Assembly (NCBI RefSeq): GCF_010093815.1
Contig: NW_022985570.1
Span: 211,968 to 275,967 of the forward strand
From: Pseudovirgaria hyperparasitica
Taxonomy: Eukaryota > Ascomycota > Dothideomycetes > Acrospermales > Acrospermaceae
Direction: 5' to 3'
DNA: 64,000 bases
This document shows, in pieces, positions 21,824 to 33,843 of this stretch. The notes beneath the pieces are model-generated. The model did no database searches. It was given only the letters and a program-made list of their open reading frames with translations, and was not told the DNA's origin. How positions within the stretch are numbered: the stretch's first letter is position 1; every line of letters begins with the position of its first letter. Both the position numbers and the translations under genes were made by a program.

Positions 21824-24800
21824 ATGACTTCAACGCTGCCGCCTGCCGCAAAACCCATGAGCGAAAAGCAGCGCTTGAAGCTCGAAAAGTTTACCAGAAA
21901 ACAAGCCCACCAGAAAGAGCTGCAACAAACTAGTGATGCTATCAAAGAGAAGAGAGCTAAAAAGAAAGAGATTTCTCATGTTGAGCCGAAAGACTGGATT
22001 GAGGAGACGCCCATAGGGCAGAAAAAGATCCTGAAACCCCTGGATGATGACTTTCATAAAGCCTATCTACCTAGGGTTGTGGAATCTGCGTGGTATGGCT
22101 TTTGGGAGGCTCAGGGTTTATTCAAACCACAACTAGAGGAGGACGGTAGTCTCAGGCCAAAAGGGAAATATGTTATCGCCATACCACCGCCAAATGTAAT
22201 AACCTATACATGTTTGGTCTCTTGCGTCGGCCCTTTACTAAAGTTTTCCAGGTTACTGGCAGACTACACATAGGTCACGCCCTGGCACTGTCCCTGGAAG
22301 ACACTCTCACGAGATGGCATCGCATGCGACAGTTTACAACCCTTTACATTCCTGGCACGGATCATGCAGGTATTGCCACTCAAGCCGTTGTTGAAAAACA
22401 GCTCGCCAAAAATCCAATCGGCGGGAAATCCAAAAGGCAAGATTTTAGTCGGGCTGAATTCGTGCAGATATGCCAGGATTGGAAAGAGGATTACCACAAG
22501 GCAATAAACAGTACCATACGCAGACTAGGTGTCTCTGTAGACTGGTCACGAGAAGCCTTCACAATGAGCCCACAATTGTCCAATGCGGTTACAGAAACTT
22601 TCTTGAGGTTCCATTCCGAAGGTCTTATCTACCGCGCTAACAGGCTTGTACACTGGTCCTGTCGCTTGTCTACTGCCTTGTCAACTCTTGAGGTCAATCA
22701 AAAGGAGATCGAAGGAACGACAAAGCTTGAAGTGCCGGGTTACGATAGAAAAATCGAGTTCGGAACACTTACGTATTTCAAATACAGAATTGATGGTTCA
22801 GATGAGACAATTGAAGTCGCCACAACCAGGCCAGAGACGATGCTGGGTGATACCGGGATCGCCGTGCATCCTTCAGATGAGCGATACCAAACGTTCATCG
22901 GCCAGGTTGCACAACATCCGATCATTCCCGGAAGAAAACTGCGGATCATTGCTGACGAATATGTTGACCGGCATTTCGGTACTGGTGCCGTGAAATTGAC
23001 ACCTGCACACGACCACAACGATTTCAATCTCGGCAAAAAACATAATCTGCCTTTTATCAGCATCTTGAACGAAGACGGGACATTAAATAGCAACGCCGGA
23101 CCCTTTGAAGGAGAGAAAAGGTTCAATGCTAGATACGGCGTCATCAACGAACTCAAACGCCAGGGATTATACACGAGACAGGAGTCCAACAAGATGGTCG
23201 TGCCTATCTGTAGTCGTTCAGGCGATATCATAGAACCTCTCTTAAAACCTCAATGGTGGATGCGCATGAAACCCCTGACAGGACCGGCGATGGAAGTAGT
23301 GGAAAGCGGAGAACTCGTTATTCGCCCAGAGCTACAAAAGCGACTATATCTGCAGTGGATGCGAGACCTTCAAGACTGGTGTCTTTCGAGGCAGCTTTGG
23401 TGGGGTCATCAAATCCCAGCCTATCATATTACTATCAAAGGTGAAGATCACCAGACTGATGCTGATGACAACTACTGGGTATGCGGGAGAACACATTCCG
23501 AGGCACAGGCCAAAGCAGAGCAAAAGTTTCCTGGAAAAGAAGTATCAGTGAAGCAGGACGAGGATGTCTTAGATACATGGTTCAGCTCCGGCCTATGGCC
23601 ATGCAGTACTCTCGGATGGCCAGCTAAGACCTCGGACCTCGAGAAGTTTTTCCCAACTACGACCCTCGAAACAGGCTGGGATATCATCCCTTTCTGGGTG
23701 AGCCGAATGATTATGTTTTCACTAAAACTGACCGGGAAAATACCCTTCACTGAAGTCTATTGCCATGGCTTAATTCGCGATAGTGAAGGTAGAAAAATGT
23801 CGAAATCCCTTGGCAACGTTATCGACCCGGTTGATATACTAGATGGCATTAGCCTTGATGGCTTGCATCAAAAGCTCTTGAGTGGCAATCTCGCCCAGAG
23901 TGAAATTAAGAATGCCGAGAAATTTCAGAGAAAGGCTTTTCCACAAGGGATACCGGAGATCGGGGCCGACGCCTTGCGTTTCTCCCTCATTAATTACACT
24001 CAGGTCTCTGGCAGCGACATAAACTTCGATGTAAAGACAATGCATGGCTATCGCAAGTTCTGCAACAAGATCTATCAAGCGACGAAATATGCTCTCGGAA
24101 AGCTTGGCGCCGAGTTCGTCCCCAGAGCCAGTTGCATATTAAGTGGGAAAGAAAGTCTCCCAGAACGATGGATCCTGACAAAGATGACACTTGCTGCCAA
24201 GCAAGCAAATCGTGCTCTTGAGGAGCGCGAATTCGCAAGATCCACTCAAATCGCCTACCGGTATTTGTACGATGAACTTTTCGACATTTATATCGAGAAC
24301 TCCAAGTCCATCATCACAGACGGCACCGCCGAAGAAGCTCGTTCCGCAATGGATACACTTTACACCGCATTAGAAACTGGCCTGCGACTCGTATCGCCCT
24401 TCATGCCCTTTTTGACTGAAGAGCTTTGGCAACGCCTACCGCGAAGGCCAAAAGACAACACATCCTCCATCACCATTGCCGAGTATCCCGAGTATGATGC
24501 GTCCATTCACGATCCAACGTCAGAATCGGCTTATGAGCTTGTGTTGGGGTGCTCTAAAGGCCTACGTTCCTTGCTGTCGGACTACGCGGTGAGAGAAAAG
24601 GGGGTTGCTTACATCTCACCTTTGAATGAAACTTCGCGTGACACGATTGCAGCTCAATTAGCTGCGATCAAATCACTGAGTGGCAAAACATCCGTTGAAA
24701 TCAGTGTGCTGAATGTTGGCGCATCGATACCTGCTCACTGTGCGGTGCATCCTGTTTCCGCAGACGCGAATGTCTTCCTTGATGTCAAGGATCACGTACA

Positions 24801-25017
24801 GAATGCCGCAAGTGAAGTCAAAAAGTTCAAAGGAAGGATAACTGAGGCGGAACAGGAGCAAAGTGACACGCATGCAGCTTTGATGGAGTTGAAGCAGGTT
24901 CATGGAAAGGATGTCACTGAGGCTATGAACCTGGCTGAGAGGAAGAAGCGAGACGTTGACGCTAGATTGCAGGCGTTGCGAGATGTTGTCGTTGTCTTCG
25001 AAAACCTGACGGCTTAG
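21824..25017 (+). CDS. VAS1: Valyl-tRNA synthetase (cytosolic/mitochondrial)
   Basis: Class I aminoacyl-tRNA synthetase charging tRNA-Val. Exons are 21824-22195 and 22252-25017 (intron 56 nt, splitting PPPN from VTG), giving 1045 aa. A Lys/Glu-rich N-terminal extension (about residues 10-60) precedes the catalytic core with HIGH at 130-133 and KMSKS at 639-643. The editing domain lies between (TTRPETMLGDTG; GTGAVKLTPAHDHND). The anticodon-binding domain and a C-terminal coiled-coil arm close the protein. In most fungi one gene serves both cytosol and mitochondria through alternative starts. Here the first ATG (21824) lacks a presequence. The frame stays open upstream to a TAG at 21743-21745 and encodes 26 residues with four Arg and no acidic residue, including a TTG at 21788, so a non-AUG mitochondrial start is plausible. 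Confidence 0.95.
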
Positions 25018-25193
25018 CCGCACGATTGTCATTTGGACGGCGTTCTTGGGCCTCTGAGGGGCTGGGCAGGTAAAAATGCATGAATCGGATCGAATCCTAC
25101 CAGTTAGCTCTGTCCTGTTGTCTCACAGCCTAGTCCTCCTCAACCTCCAGAATACTCTATAGAATTTATCGCTTTCAACTTTATTTCATAGTC

Positions 25194-25448
25194 ATGGCGG
25201 ACCCAACATCAGGACTAGAGCAATCACCACTCCTGGTGAATACCGCAGAGGAAATATCCGATCATCGAGCGACCGAGACACCAAACCCGCAGAGTGAGAT
25301 GGAATATGCAGCTAACCCAAGACTCATTGCTCGTACATATTATCACCACAGTGAGCGAAATGCATCACGGCGATTCTCAAAGATAAAAGTCCGGCTGAGA
25401 CCGAAAGATGGGAGTCAAAAGGTATTTGGAAGGGATGCAAGGGATTGA
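25194..25448 (+). CDS. Small open frame, hypothetical
   Basis: An 84-codon frame beginning in good context (CATAGTCATGGCG) after a plausible 5' UTR, with an N-terminus MADPTSGLEQSPLLVNTAEE and a basic C-terminal half. It has no recognised domain, signal peptide or membrane span. It lies between VAS1 and the TMA23-like gene on the same strand. It may be the first exon of an unresolved gene (a GTATTT donor candidate lies near 25421) or a chance frame. Confidence 0.3.
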   Translation: MADPTSGLEQSPLLVNTAEEISDHRATETPNPQSEMEYAANPRLIARTYYHHSERNASRRFSKIKVRLRPKDGSQKVFGRDARD

Positions 25449-25636
25449 ATTTGACGATAGACATTATTCAAGCTTGACGAGGCTCTAAGTCTCGTTATTA
25501 TGGTACAAAAAGACTAATCTATTTGTAGACTAGACCGCCGAGGAACGCCAAGATCGAAGCGGTGCGATAACAGGCCCCACTAAAACTTTTCCTAGGCCCA
25601 TGCGGAATTTCTTCAATACAACCTTGGTACCGTTGT

Positions 25637-26864
25637 ATGGACGCCGCCAATATACTGAAAGCCCAAGGCTGGCGCGGTACAGGGCACTCACTTGACTCGG
25701 AAGGTCGTGGCCTTGCGAAACCCTTACTTGTCTCAAATAAGCAGGACCTACTGGGCATTGGTAAGAAAAAGAATCTGGTATCGGATCAATGGTGGATGCG
25801 AGCATTTGACGAGAGTCTAAAAGAATTAGGCACTGGGAACAAGGTAGAGATGAATGTTTACCTTTCTTTCCAACACACATAGCTGATTCGGTTCCTTTTA
25901 GACTACTCTACAATCCATCACAGAGAAAGGCGTCTCCCGAGGCGGACTATACGGCTTCTTCGTACGAGGCGAAGGTCTTCAAGGGACAATTGGCGCTGAG
26001 TCCACACTATCAGTATCTACAATAGAGTCCCTTGCATCATTCAATACCTCCGACCGCTCATCATCCGAACCTCCCTCTGCAACCTCATCCTCGGAATCTA
26101 CCACCATGACGAAAAAAGCAAAGGTCAATAAACGTCGACTTGCCGCTAAAGATGACGCATTCCTCAAGAAGATGCCTAAAAAGTGCAAACTAAGCGACGC
26201 AGAAAACTATGAAATATGGCTCCCAAAGCTGCAAAAAACCCAGCGAAAACTTGCTACGCGTGACGCCGAGATGAACAGCGTGACACTTGAAGAGCAGCTG
26301 AAGCGCGTAGGCTGGGATGTACCGCCGGCTACGTTCAACGAGACTAAAAGACAGTTCATACTGCTGAAAAAGCACAAGCGCCAAGCCCTGTATCTGCAGA
26401 GAACTGTCGAGGAGGTCATCAAGCACGGCGACACACTGGGGAAGAAGATTGAGGAAGACAAAAAGGCTGCACCACCATTGCAATCTGCTTTGGCGGAATT
26501 ACCGGCAAAGAAGCTTGAAAATTACAAGAAGCGTGCGTTAGAAAAGGGACTTAGTGTTGAGGCATATTACGAAGCGCGACAGAAGAAGAGGCGCGCTAAG
26601 AAGCGGCGACAGATGCGTGGCGACGGTTTTATATCGTTGGATGCCGAGGAAGAACAGGAAAGCAGCGATGACGATGGGAAAACGAAGAAGTCGTGGATAA
26701 AGGTTAATCGAGACAAGATACTTATGGAAATGGGCAAGAACCCGGCGACTGCGACAAAGGACGATAGAAAAGCTGCTGTCAGATATCTTAAGAGGCAGAA
26801 TAAAGCCAAAAAGAAAGGACCAGAGAAGAAAGGGGCCAAGCAAAGACAAGGTGGACGCAATTAG
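25637..26864 (+). CDS. TMA23: G-patch nucleolar protein, TMA23-like
   Basis: Exons are 25637-25843 and 25902-26864 (intron 58 nt, phase 0), giving 389 aa. The N-terminus MDAANILKAQGWRGTGHSLD followed by GRGLAKPLLVSNKQDLLGIG is a G-patch-type segment laid out as in yeast Tma23, a nucleolar ribosome-biogenesis factor. It also has the WWMRAFDESLKEL continuation. The middle has a TEKGVSRGGLYGFFVRGEG segment and a Ser/Thr/Glu-rich stretch. The C-terminal 250 residues are strongly basic and coiled-coil-like, ending in KKKGPEKKGAKQRQGG, consistent with nucleolar targeting. The orthology call rests on recall of the yeast protein's N-terminus; the C-terminal part is less conserved. The role in ribosome assembly is inferred from the family. 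Confidence 0.78.
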
Positions 26865-27022
26865 GCTGACGTAACGTTGTCAATAGGAAATACTTTGTGC
26901 ATTCAGCCAATAGTCCAGGTCTTTTCGACAAATCAACGGTGAATGATTATATGCAATGAGTACGTCTTCTCGTACAGATCATGTCGATGCCAGTACGCTT
27001 AGTTCATTGTGCGTTCAGCTCA

Positions 27023-28979
27023 TCAGTACACGCTGCTCAACCTTTTTCCGCCTTTAGACGATCTCCCATGCGACTGCTCGACAGTGATTCCCTTCGCCCT
27101 CGCCCATTCCACAGCATCCGGGTTCATGTCAGTGCAGTCATTGAGCTTCAATAATCGCAACTCCCTCATACCTCCCACCAATGCCCTGACACTCACTCCC
27201 GTCACCTTCGTGTTAGACAAGTTCAACGACTCCAACCTTGGGAAGAGCTCAGGGAACTTGGTAAACTCACTATCCGACAGTCTACAACCCTCCAAACAAA
27301 GGTCTTGCAGTGAGCTCAACGCCGGTAGGCTCAGCAATTCCATGATCTTCGCACGCGTCTGCTTCACCGATAGATCGAAGTACGTTATACATTCCGGGAT
27401 ACCGAAGCGTGCGAGTTGTGGCGTAGGTCTCTCTACGGCGTGCATAGGCGCCGATTCCAAGCCGTTCAAGAGCTCACGCAGTCCTTCCCATGTACTACCA
27501 AGATCGAAGTGCGAGATTTCGATTTCGGTGAGACTTGCGACTCCGGTTGCTGGAACTTCGACAAGGGCCGGGTCGTGGACAATGACCTGGGCTTGCCATA
27601 ACGCTGCGGGAGAGAGTTTTTGAATGCGTGTGAGCCCGATTTTACGGATGCTGTAGGGGAGTGGAACAGGATTTGCGATATATAGACGATCAAGGTTGAG
27701 ACTTTCGAGTGAGGGAAGGAGGCTGAAGGATTCCGAAGGTAGTTGGCCAGCAAAGTGCGAGAGCGAGAGATGGGTCAAATTGGGGGCTCGAGTGAAGAGT
27801 GAACCCTGAAAGAAAAGTTAACTATCAGGCGATGTGATGCTCGAAGCAGAAGACTTACCAGGTGAAACTGCTCGATGTTTATAGTGTGTTTGAGACCGAC
27901 ATGTAAAGTGAGCTTCTTGAGATGTGGCATGTCGGATTGCCAGTCTGCAACTCTATCACCCGGAATGACATTGAAACATTCGAGGTTGACCAGGGTCGGC
28001 CGTCGACGAAGGATTTGCGTTATTGTGTTATTTGAAATGCCCATATCGGCTGACAAGACTAAGGTCTTGAGATTCTTCGCACACATTGTAGCTTCAAGGA
28101 TAGACTCCCCAGCTCGAGAGCTAGGTCCTTGCAAGATGTTAATTGTTTCGAGCTGAGGGCATCTCGTTGCGATAGTCCGGAGGATATTCACATCGTCAAC
28201 ACGATGAATGATTACTTCAGTGACTTTTGAACGGGCCCTTTCGATACAATGTCGGAGGAAGCTAGCCTTGACCACTCGTTTTGCGTGGGAGAGATCAATT
28301 TTGGTCCACAGTGATTCGCGAGAGCCGATGAAACGGTACCAACTTCCTGACACTCTGAGGCAGTTTCTAGATCGAAGGGTCAACATGAAAGTAAACGAAT
28401 AGCGAAGTTGACATACACCCTGTTTCTAAACGTCAGGTAGCCCAGAATCATCTCAGCCAGTTCAACTGGCAAAACAGTAAGCGGATCGTGGGATCTTGGT
28501 GGAGCTAGCTCATGCTGAAGTTTATCACGTTTAGCTTTCAGTAACTGCATTGGTTAGTTCTCATGTCCCGGTGATTCGGGGCGATGAGATACAATATAGT
28601 CCTTGTCCGACACGGGGACATTCCTTGCACCATAATGATAGATGTCCAAAGCAACACCAGGCTTTTCCATCTTTTGCAAAATCTGCCCAGTTCGAAGGAA
28701 TCCCTACGACTCGTCAGCAGCTTTCAAGTGCGGACCACATGACCATACCTTGACATTCTTCTTATCTATCTTGATCATGTGCTGTGAATCTTGGAGTGCA
28801 CGATTGAAATTTCCCAGCTTGACATACGTTGCCGACCGGAGGTCGAGCAAATCTACAGAACCAGTGATCGAGGCATTGATCCCTTCGGTGAACGCGTCCA
28901 CTGCCTTTTGATATTCGTTTTGCTTGTAATACTGGATTCCTAACTCTTTATACTCCGTGACGGAAAGATTCTTCGGCAT
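27023..28979 (-). CDS. TPR/F-box/leucine-rich-repeat protein (Dia2/Pof3-like)
   Basis: Five minus-strand exons (28979-28749, 28703-28593, 28544-28417, 28366-27859, 27805-27023) encode 586 aa. All introns are 45-53 nt GT-AG. The N-terminus (about residues 1-110) is a tetratricopeptide region (EYKELGIQYYKQNEYQKAVD, then LDLRSATYVKLGNFNRALQD). An F-box follows at about 140-185 (DPLTVLPVELAEMILGYL, with NCLRVSGSWYRFI). The remainder is leucine-rich repeats, for example LQDLCLEGCRL and LESLNLSNTKVTG. TPR, F-box and LRR in this order match yeast Dia2 and fission yeast Pof3, substrate receptors of SCF ubiquitin ligase acting at replication forks. The gene is divergent from the CTNNBL1 homologue, with start codons 238 bp apart. 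Confidence 0.87.
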
Positions 28980-29217
28980 ATTGATTCATTCACATGTATT
29001 GTCTCTCGTCAGTACCTGCAATTGTTGTAGATAGCCTCAATGTGTGAGTGTGAAAGGGTTCACGCGGAAGTTGATGTGTTGACCTAGAATGTCGAGGCTG
29101 CTGATTGGCCAGCCTTATTCTAGCGTCCCGAAACAAGCTCGACGCCAAAACATCGCGACGGGCCATGGGAGCTCTCTGATAAAGGTGCTCGCGCATCACC
29201 ACACGACAGTCTCCGAG
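28980..29217. promoter_or_regulatory. Shared divergent promoter, F-box gene and CTNNBL1 homologue
   Basis: 238 bp separate the two start codons. An upstream in-frame ATG at 29089 could extend the CTNNBL1 protein by 43 residues, but the conserved family start MTSIDDLFKKP favours 29218. Confidence 0.6.
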
Positions 29218-31038
29218 ATGACAAGCATCGACGACCTATTCAAAAAGCCAAACGCGCCTGGGAAACGGAAAATCGAGCCCTTGACTGACCCTGAAAAGGT
29301 TTACAAATCTGCAAAGATCTCCGCAAATTCCGACGCCAAGCAACCACGAGCTTCAAGCGTGGAGGACGATGATGGCGAAGAAGCAGGACCCCAATTACCT
29401 CCGGAGAGTGAAGAGGAGGACTACGGGCCTGATGATGAAGAAGGAAGATTTTTCGGGAGTGGACTTGACGAAGGTACAAAAGATGCTATGGACTATCTCG
29501 ACGAGCAAGACGGAGAGGAAACATTCATACCCGAGAAGATTGACAGTTCATGGCTGAAAAAGACGGCCTTAAACTTTGAGAAGAGAATAGCGAAGAACGC
29601 AGAGCTACGTGGGAAGTACGAGGAGGAGCCTCAGAAGTTCATGGGCTCGGAATCAGACCTGGACGATGATATCAAGGCGTTGTCGATACTTTCAGAGCAT
29701 TCGGAGTTGTACGCCGAATTCGCGAAGCTAGGGAGTGCTGCAAAGCTGGTATCGCTTCTATCGCACGAGAATACAGACATTGCCATCGACGCAATAGAGA
29801 TTATAAGCGAATTGACCGACGAAGACGTAGAAGCAGAACAAGAGCAATGGGACGCTCTGGTGGACGGGCTTATGGAGGCAGACATACTCGACCTGTTGAC
29901 TCAGAATTTTGATCGCTTCGACGAGACGAACGATTCGGATCGTAGTGGAGTATATCATGCTCTAGGCGTCATCGAGCACCTTATTTCGAGGCCTAAGATG
30001 GCTGAGACAATAGGAGAAACTACAAAACTTTTGCCCTGGCTAGTTTCCAGGATACAAGTAAAAGAAGCAAGGCTAGGTCAAAACAAGCAATACGCAGCCG
30101 AGATACTCTCCATCATCCTACAATCCTCAGACTCAACCCGTAAACGCTTTCTCGAGCTTGATGGCGTGGATACTCTCCTCACTATACTTGCCGCCTACCG
30201 GAAAAGAGATCCCCAGAAAGACTCCGAAGAGGAGGAGTATGTTGAGAATCTCTTCGATGCACTAACATGCGTAGTTGACGAACCTGAAGGCAAAGCCAAA
30301 TTTGTGGAAGCCGAAGGTGTAGAGCTATGCCTGATCATGCTCAAAGAAGGGAAGATGAGTAAAGCACGCGCTTTGACCGTTCTCGACCATGCCCTAGCCG
30401 ATCGCACAGATACTAGTAGCATGAAAGCAGATGCTGCCGAAAATGCAAGACTCGACAGCACAGTGCCCGTCATGCAAGGCGGTGACGTATGCCAAAAACT
30501 CGTCGAAGCAGAAGGTCTCAAGCGCATCTTCAGCCTGTTCATGAAGAAGAACGACAGCTCGACGAACGAACATCTCTTGGGCATCTTTTCATCACTTCTC
30601 AAGTCACTTCCTGGTAGCTCGGCCCAGCGCATACGAACGCTCGCGAAATTTATGGAGAAAGATTACGAGAAAATATCCAAAACCATCGTTCTCCGTCGCG
30701 ATTATGCAACTCGTCTTGCAGCAGTAGATCAGCGGATCAAACGGGAGCAAACCAACCTCGACTTGGCAGATCGCGAAGCCATGGAGGATGAATGGTTCTC
30801 GCGGAGACTTGATGCTGGACTATTCTGTCTCCAGACCGTTGATGTGATATTAGCCTGGCTAGTTGCAGAAGACGACGGTGCAAAGAAGAAGATCCAGGAG
30901 CTATTAGCAAAACGGAATGAGACGTTAGCTGACGTTAAGCGCACAATTCAGGGGCAGATAGATCAAATCCATGTGTCGGACAGGGCAGAAGAGGGCGCAC
31001 TGAAAGATATGCTTCAGACTTTACTGTCCTTTCTGTGA
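29218..31038 (+). CDS. CTNNBL1: Beta-catenin-like protein 1 homologue (CTNNBL1)
   Basis: Single-exon gene of 606 aa. The start MTSIDDLFKKPNAPGKRK is the conserved opening of the family. An acidic linker (EEEDYGPDDEEGRFFGSG) leads into IPEKIDSSWLKKTALNFEKR and then armadillo-like helical repeats (ENTDIAIDAIEIISELTDED; GVYHALGVIEHLISRPKMAE; GGDVCQKLVEAEGLKRIF). It ends with the conserved DRAEEGALKDMLQTLLSFL. In animals and fission yeast the protein associates with the Prp19 complex and the spliceosome in the nucleus, binding CDC5L and Prp31-type nuclear localisation signals. That role is inferred here by homology. Its stop codon lies 26 bp from the stop of the convergent hydrolase gene. Confidence 0.92.
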   Translation: MTSIDDLFKKPNAPGKRKIEPLTDPEKVYKSAKISANSDAKQPRASSVEDDDGEEAGPQLPPESEEEDYGPDDEEGRFFGSGLDEGTKDAMDYLDEQDGEETFIPEKIDSSWLKKTALNFEKRIAKNAELRGKYEEEPQKFMGSESDLDDDIKALSILSEHSELYAEFAKLGSAAKLVSLLSHENTDIAIDAIEIISELTDEDVEAEQEQWDALVDGLMEADILDLLTQNFDRFDETNDSDRSGVYHALGVIEHLISRPKMAETIGETTKLLPWLVSRIQVKEARLGQNKQYAAEILSIILQSSDSTRKRFLELDGVDTLLTILAAYRKRDPQKDSEEEEYVENLFDALTCVVDEPEGKAKFVEAEGVELCLIMLKEGKMSKARALTVLDHALADRTDTSSMKADAAENARLDSTVPVMQGGDVCQKLVEAEGLKRIFSLFMKKNDSSTNEHLLGIFSSLLKSLPGSSAQRIRTLAKFMEKDYEKISKTIVLRRDYATRLAAVDQRIKREQTNLDLADREAMEDEWFSRRLDAGLFCLQTVDVILAWLVAEDDGAKKKIQELLAKRNETLADVKRTIQGQIDQIHVSDRAEEGALKDMLQTLLSFL

Positions 31039-31064
31039 TTACAGACTCCAGATAGCTGGCTCCG

Positions 31065-31952
31065 TCAATCCACCAATTCCTCCTTCTCACACTTCTCAAT
31101 CCAGGTCTCAATGACCTCGACCGTCCTCCCCAAGTCTGTCAAATACGGCGCATGCCCGGTAGCACTCTCATACACAGTCCACACCGCGCCTTCCTTCCCG
31201 GTAGTCTCATTGATCATCGCCTCCTGCAGCGGCAGTGGAATGATGTTATCCGCGAGGCACTTCAAATAAGCCGTCGCGACCTTCGCATACGGTGAATTCG
31301 TCAACGGGCTCATCTGCGGCGCCGCAGGCAACAGCGGCGGAAACGACGCAACTCGCTCGTCAGACGGCTGATTCATCGGGTCATTGTACAGAAATATCTC
31401 TGGGCGCAGGAGCTCCACCAGTCCGTTTTCCTCCGCCAAAGTCAGCACCTCCATATCTTCGGCCTCTATGTCATACGCTCAGGGGAGAAAAACACGTACG
31501 TGGATCTTGAAGCAGGCTAAGTCTTTCCCCTCTACCGCCGCATAATACTCGCCAAATCGCATTGATGCGCTCCCGCCCTTACACACCGCAAACGTAGTCA
31601 TGTAGAGTATACCTAATACTCCTCCCTTCTGCCCCTTCGCCTTCCGCTCTCGCACCAGATACTCTAGCTTCGCAGCTTCGGTCGAGCTCGCGCCTCCAGC
31701 GCTGTGTGCTATCATCACGACGTACTTTCCTTGCGCGACGACCAAGTCGTCGAGGATTTGGGCGAGCAGGACGGCGTCGGTGGCGTTGGAAGGCAGACCG
31801 GACGCGGGCGCCGGGTTGGCGAATGTAGGGTTGGCCAAGGTGCCGGCGTTGGTATGTAAGGGATCAGACGAGGGGAGTTGGGGGGCGCTCACAGGGAATT
31901 TGGTGCGCAGGGTCGTGAGAAGGGTGGTGTAGTGTGCGGGGGAGTTGTACAT
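31065..31952 (-). CDS. Alpha/beta hydrolase, 5' end unresolved
   Basis: Two minus-strand exons: 31952-31500 and 31463-31065. The nucleophile elbow is AHSAGG, inside KYVVMIAHSAGGASS. The oxyanion-side motif is TPTILFAHGMYNSP, and the last ATG of it (31952) is the only Met available. The frame stays open 38 codons further upstream to a TGA at 32064-32066 with no ATG, so the true start lies in an unseen exon or the 5' end is lost. The C-terminal exon has LRPEIFLYND and ESATGHAPYLTD, placing a candidate catalytic His in GHAP. The intron between exons would be only 36 nt with its GTACGT donor; a 69-nt alternative using GTAGAG at the earlier Ala-Val codon also keeps frame. It is a soluble, salicylate-esterase or hydroxynitrile-lyase-like hydrolase by fold; the substrate is unknown. 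Confidence 0.7.
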
Positions 31953-32283
31953 GCCATGGGCGAAGAGGATTGTTGGGGTTGACGTCTTGCACGGTGATAG
32001 GGTTAGATAGGAAAGAGATTTTAAAACTACGAGGGATAATCGTATGAACTGAAACTCGCAACGTCAAGATATTGGGGGACGGATCTGCTGGTGCTGACTG
32101 CAAGAGACGCGGTTGAGATAGAGTTTGACTTCGGGGCACACTTGAAAGCCAACAGCTCAAATCCCTCCACGTGATCGAAAGCCGTGTGGTCGATAGCGTA
32201 GGAGCAACCACTTTTATCTACCCTACATAAATCATGTGCTAATTGGTCATTTGAGAACAGTGGACGCCTTACTCGACTAAAAA

Positions 32284-33843
32284 TCAGAACACCACTCTCG
32301 GGTCCCAGCCCACTCGAAGAACCTTCGCCCACAGGAAACACATCGAGCTGAGCACATAGCACGCGCCAGTAAACAACACCACCGCCCAATAGTGCCCGCC
32401 AGCTGCCGTTACCAATGCTCCCGCAATCGGTACGCCTGTCAACGTTCCAAGACTGACGACACTGTAGCATGTCGCATAGTATCGTCCATAGTTCTGCGTC
32501 TCGCACAACTGCCCAACACAAACCGGCGTCAGACTAATATTGCTGCCACTGAACAAACCAAACATAGCGGCAAATGCGATTGTCAACCCCTTGACAGCAG
32601 CAGGTTTGTCATGCAAGACCGCGGCAGGCATCCAAAGCGCAAACGAGCTAACCACGCACAACGAGAGCGCGACCAGCATGCAATTGAACCGTCCAACTTT
32701 GTCGCTGAGCAGTCCTGGCGCCCATCGCCCGATACTTGAGGCTGCGTTCAATATCGCGATGAGCTGATAGCTGAAATCACGCGTCATGGTCCCGGTCGAG
32801 AGTGCAAACGTCGTGATGTATGCGATGGGAACGAACAGGCCCCACTCCATGAAATACACGCCTGTGGTCGTGAGGGCAAAGCTCAAGTCCCGGAAGATTC
32901 GAACGTCGGGCATGACGCTGCTGCCGGGTTTCGGGGGGAGACGACTCCTGATCAGGAGATTGGCCATGATACATGACACGAGGAAGATGAGAGCAAGCAC
33001 GCGCGTTGCCCAAGCAAATCCGATTTCTGTGAATAGGCGTTGAAGCATCAACGGGTAAACGACGCCGCCGCAAGCACCACCGGTCGCGGCGAGTCCTGTG
33101 GCATTCCCTCGTTTCTTATTGAAGTAGTGTCCAATGGCCGAGATGGAAGGCGTAAATATCAGAGAGGAGCCAGCCCCGCCGAGCAAGCCGAAAGTGAGCA
33201 TGAAATGCCAATACTCTAACATAGTTGTCAACATTAGACGAAACATCAAGGGGAGTGAGACGACATACGAGTCGAGAACGAGAAAAGCAACATAGAAAGC
33301 ACGATGAGGACACTTCCGGAGAAGATTAACAATCGTGGACCTTTTGCATCGAATATTGGGCCGATCTGTATGCCACAGAAGAAGGAAAGGAATGTATAAA
33401 CAGAAAATATCCAGCCAATTGCACTTTCGCTATATTCACTCAATTGATGCTCGAACAAATACGCCTGGAATACGCCCTGAGTATTCCTGCTCGTAGGTGA
33501 GTACAAGATGTGAGTGGAGGTTAGGATACACTCACATCATGCCAAAAGATGCAAACATGCCACAGAATGAACCAAAAACAACGAGCCATGCTCGCAGACC
33601 CCCTTCCGGGTATGTGATCTCATCATTAGGCCCGCCTACGACCTCATCTTCGCGAGTCATATCATGCGGTTCCTTGCTCCGTTCACTACTCATAGGTGCA
33701 GTACCATCGGTCGAATTTTCATTCTGTCTAGATATTCGGCTATCGCGAGAACGTGTTGGCTCGAGGTGTGTTGATGATGTCACCGGTATGCCACATGGGT
33801 CGAGGTGTCCGGGTCGGTCCTCTGAGTGTTCTAGTGTCATCAA
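32284..33843 (-). CDS. MFS transporter, monocarboxylate (MCT/Mch) type
   Basis: Minus-strand exons 33843-33536, 33486-33269 and 33215-32284 encode 485 aa. Donors are GTGAGT and GTATGT. An N-terminal cytosolic stretch of about 75 residues precedes [19 protein letters not shown], the classical opening of the fungal MCT-like family (YPDGGxxAW motif). [19 protein letters not shown] and [14 protein letters not shown] follow. The motif [22 protein letters not shown] sits after span 4, and [15 protein letters not shown] in the C-terminal half is also family-typical. The family moves monocarboxylates, riboflavin or other small metabolites; which one applies here cannot be told. A second ATG at 33840 is an equivalent start. 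Confidence 0.9.
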
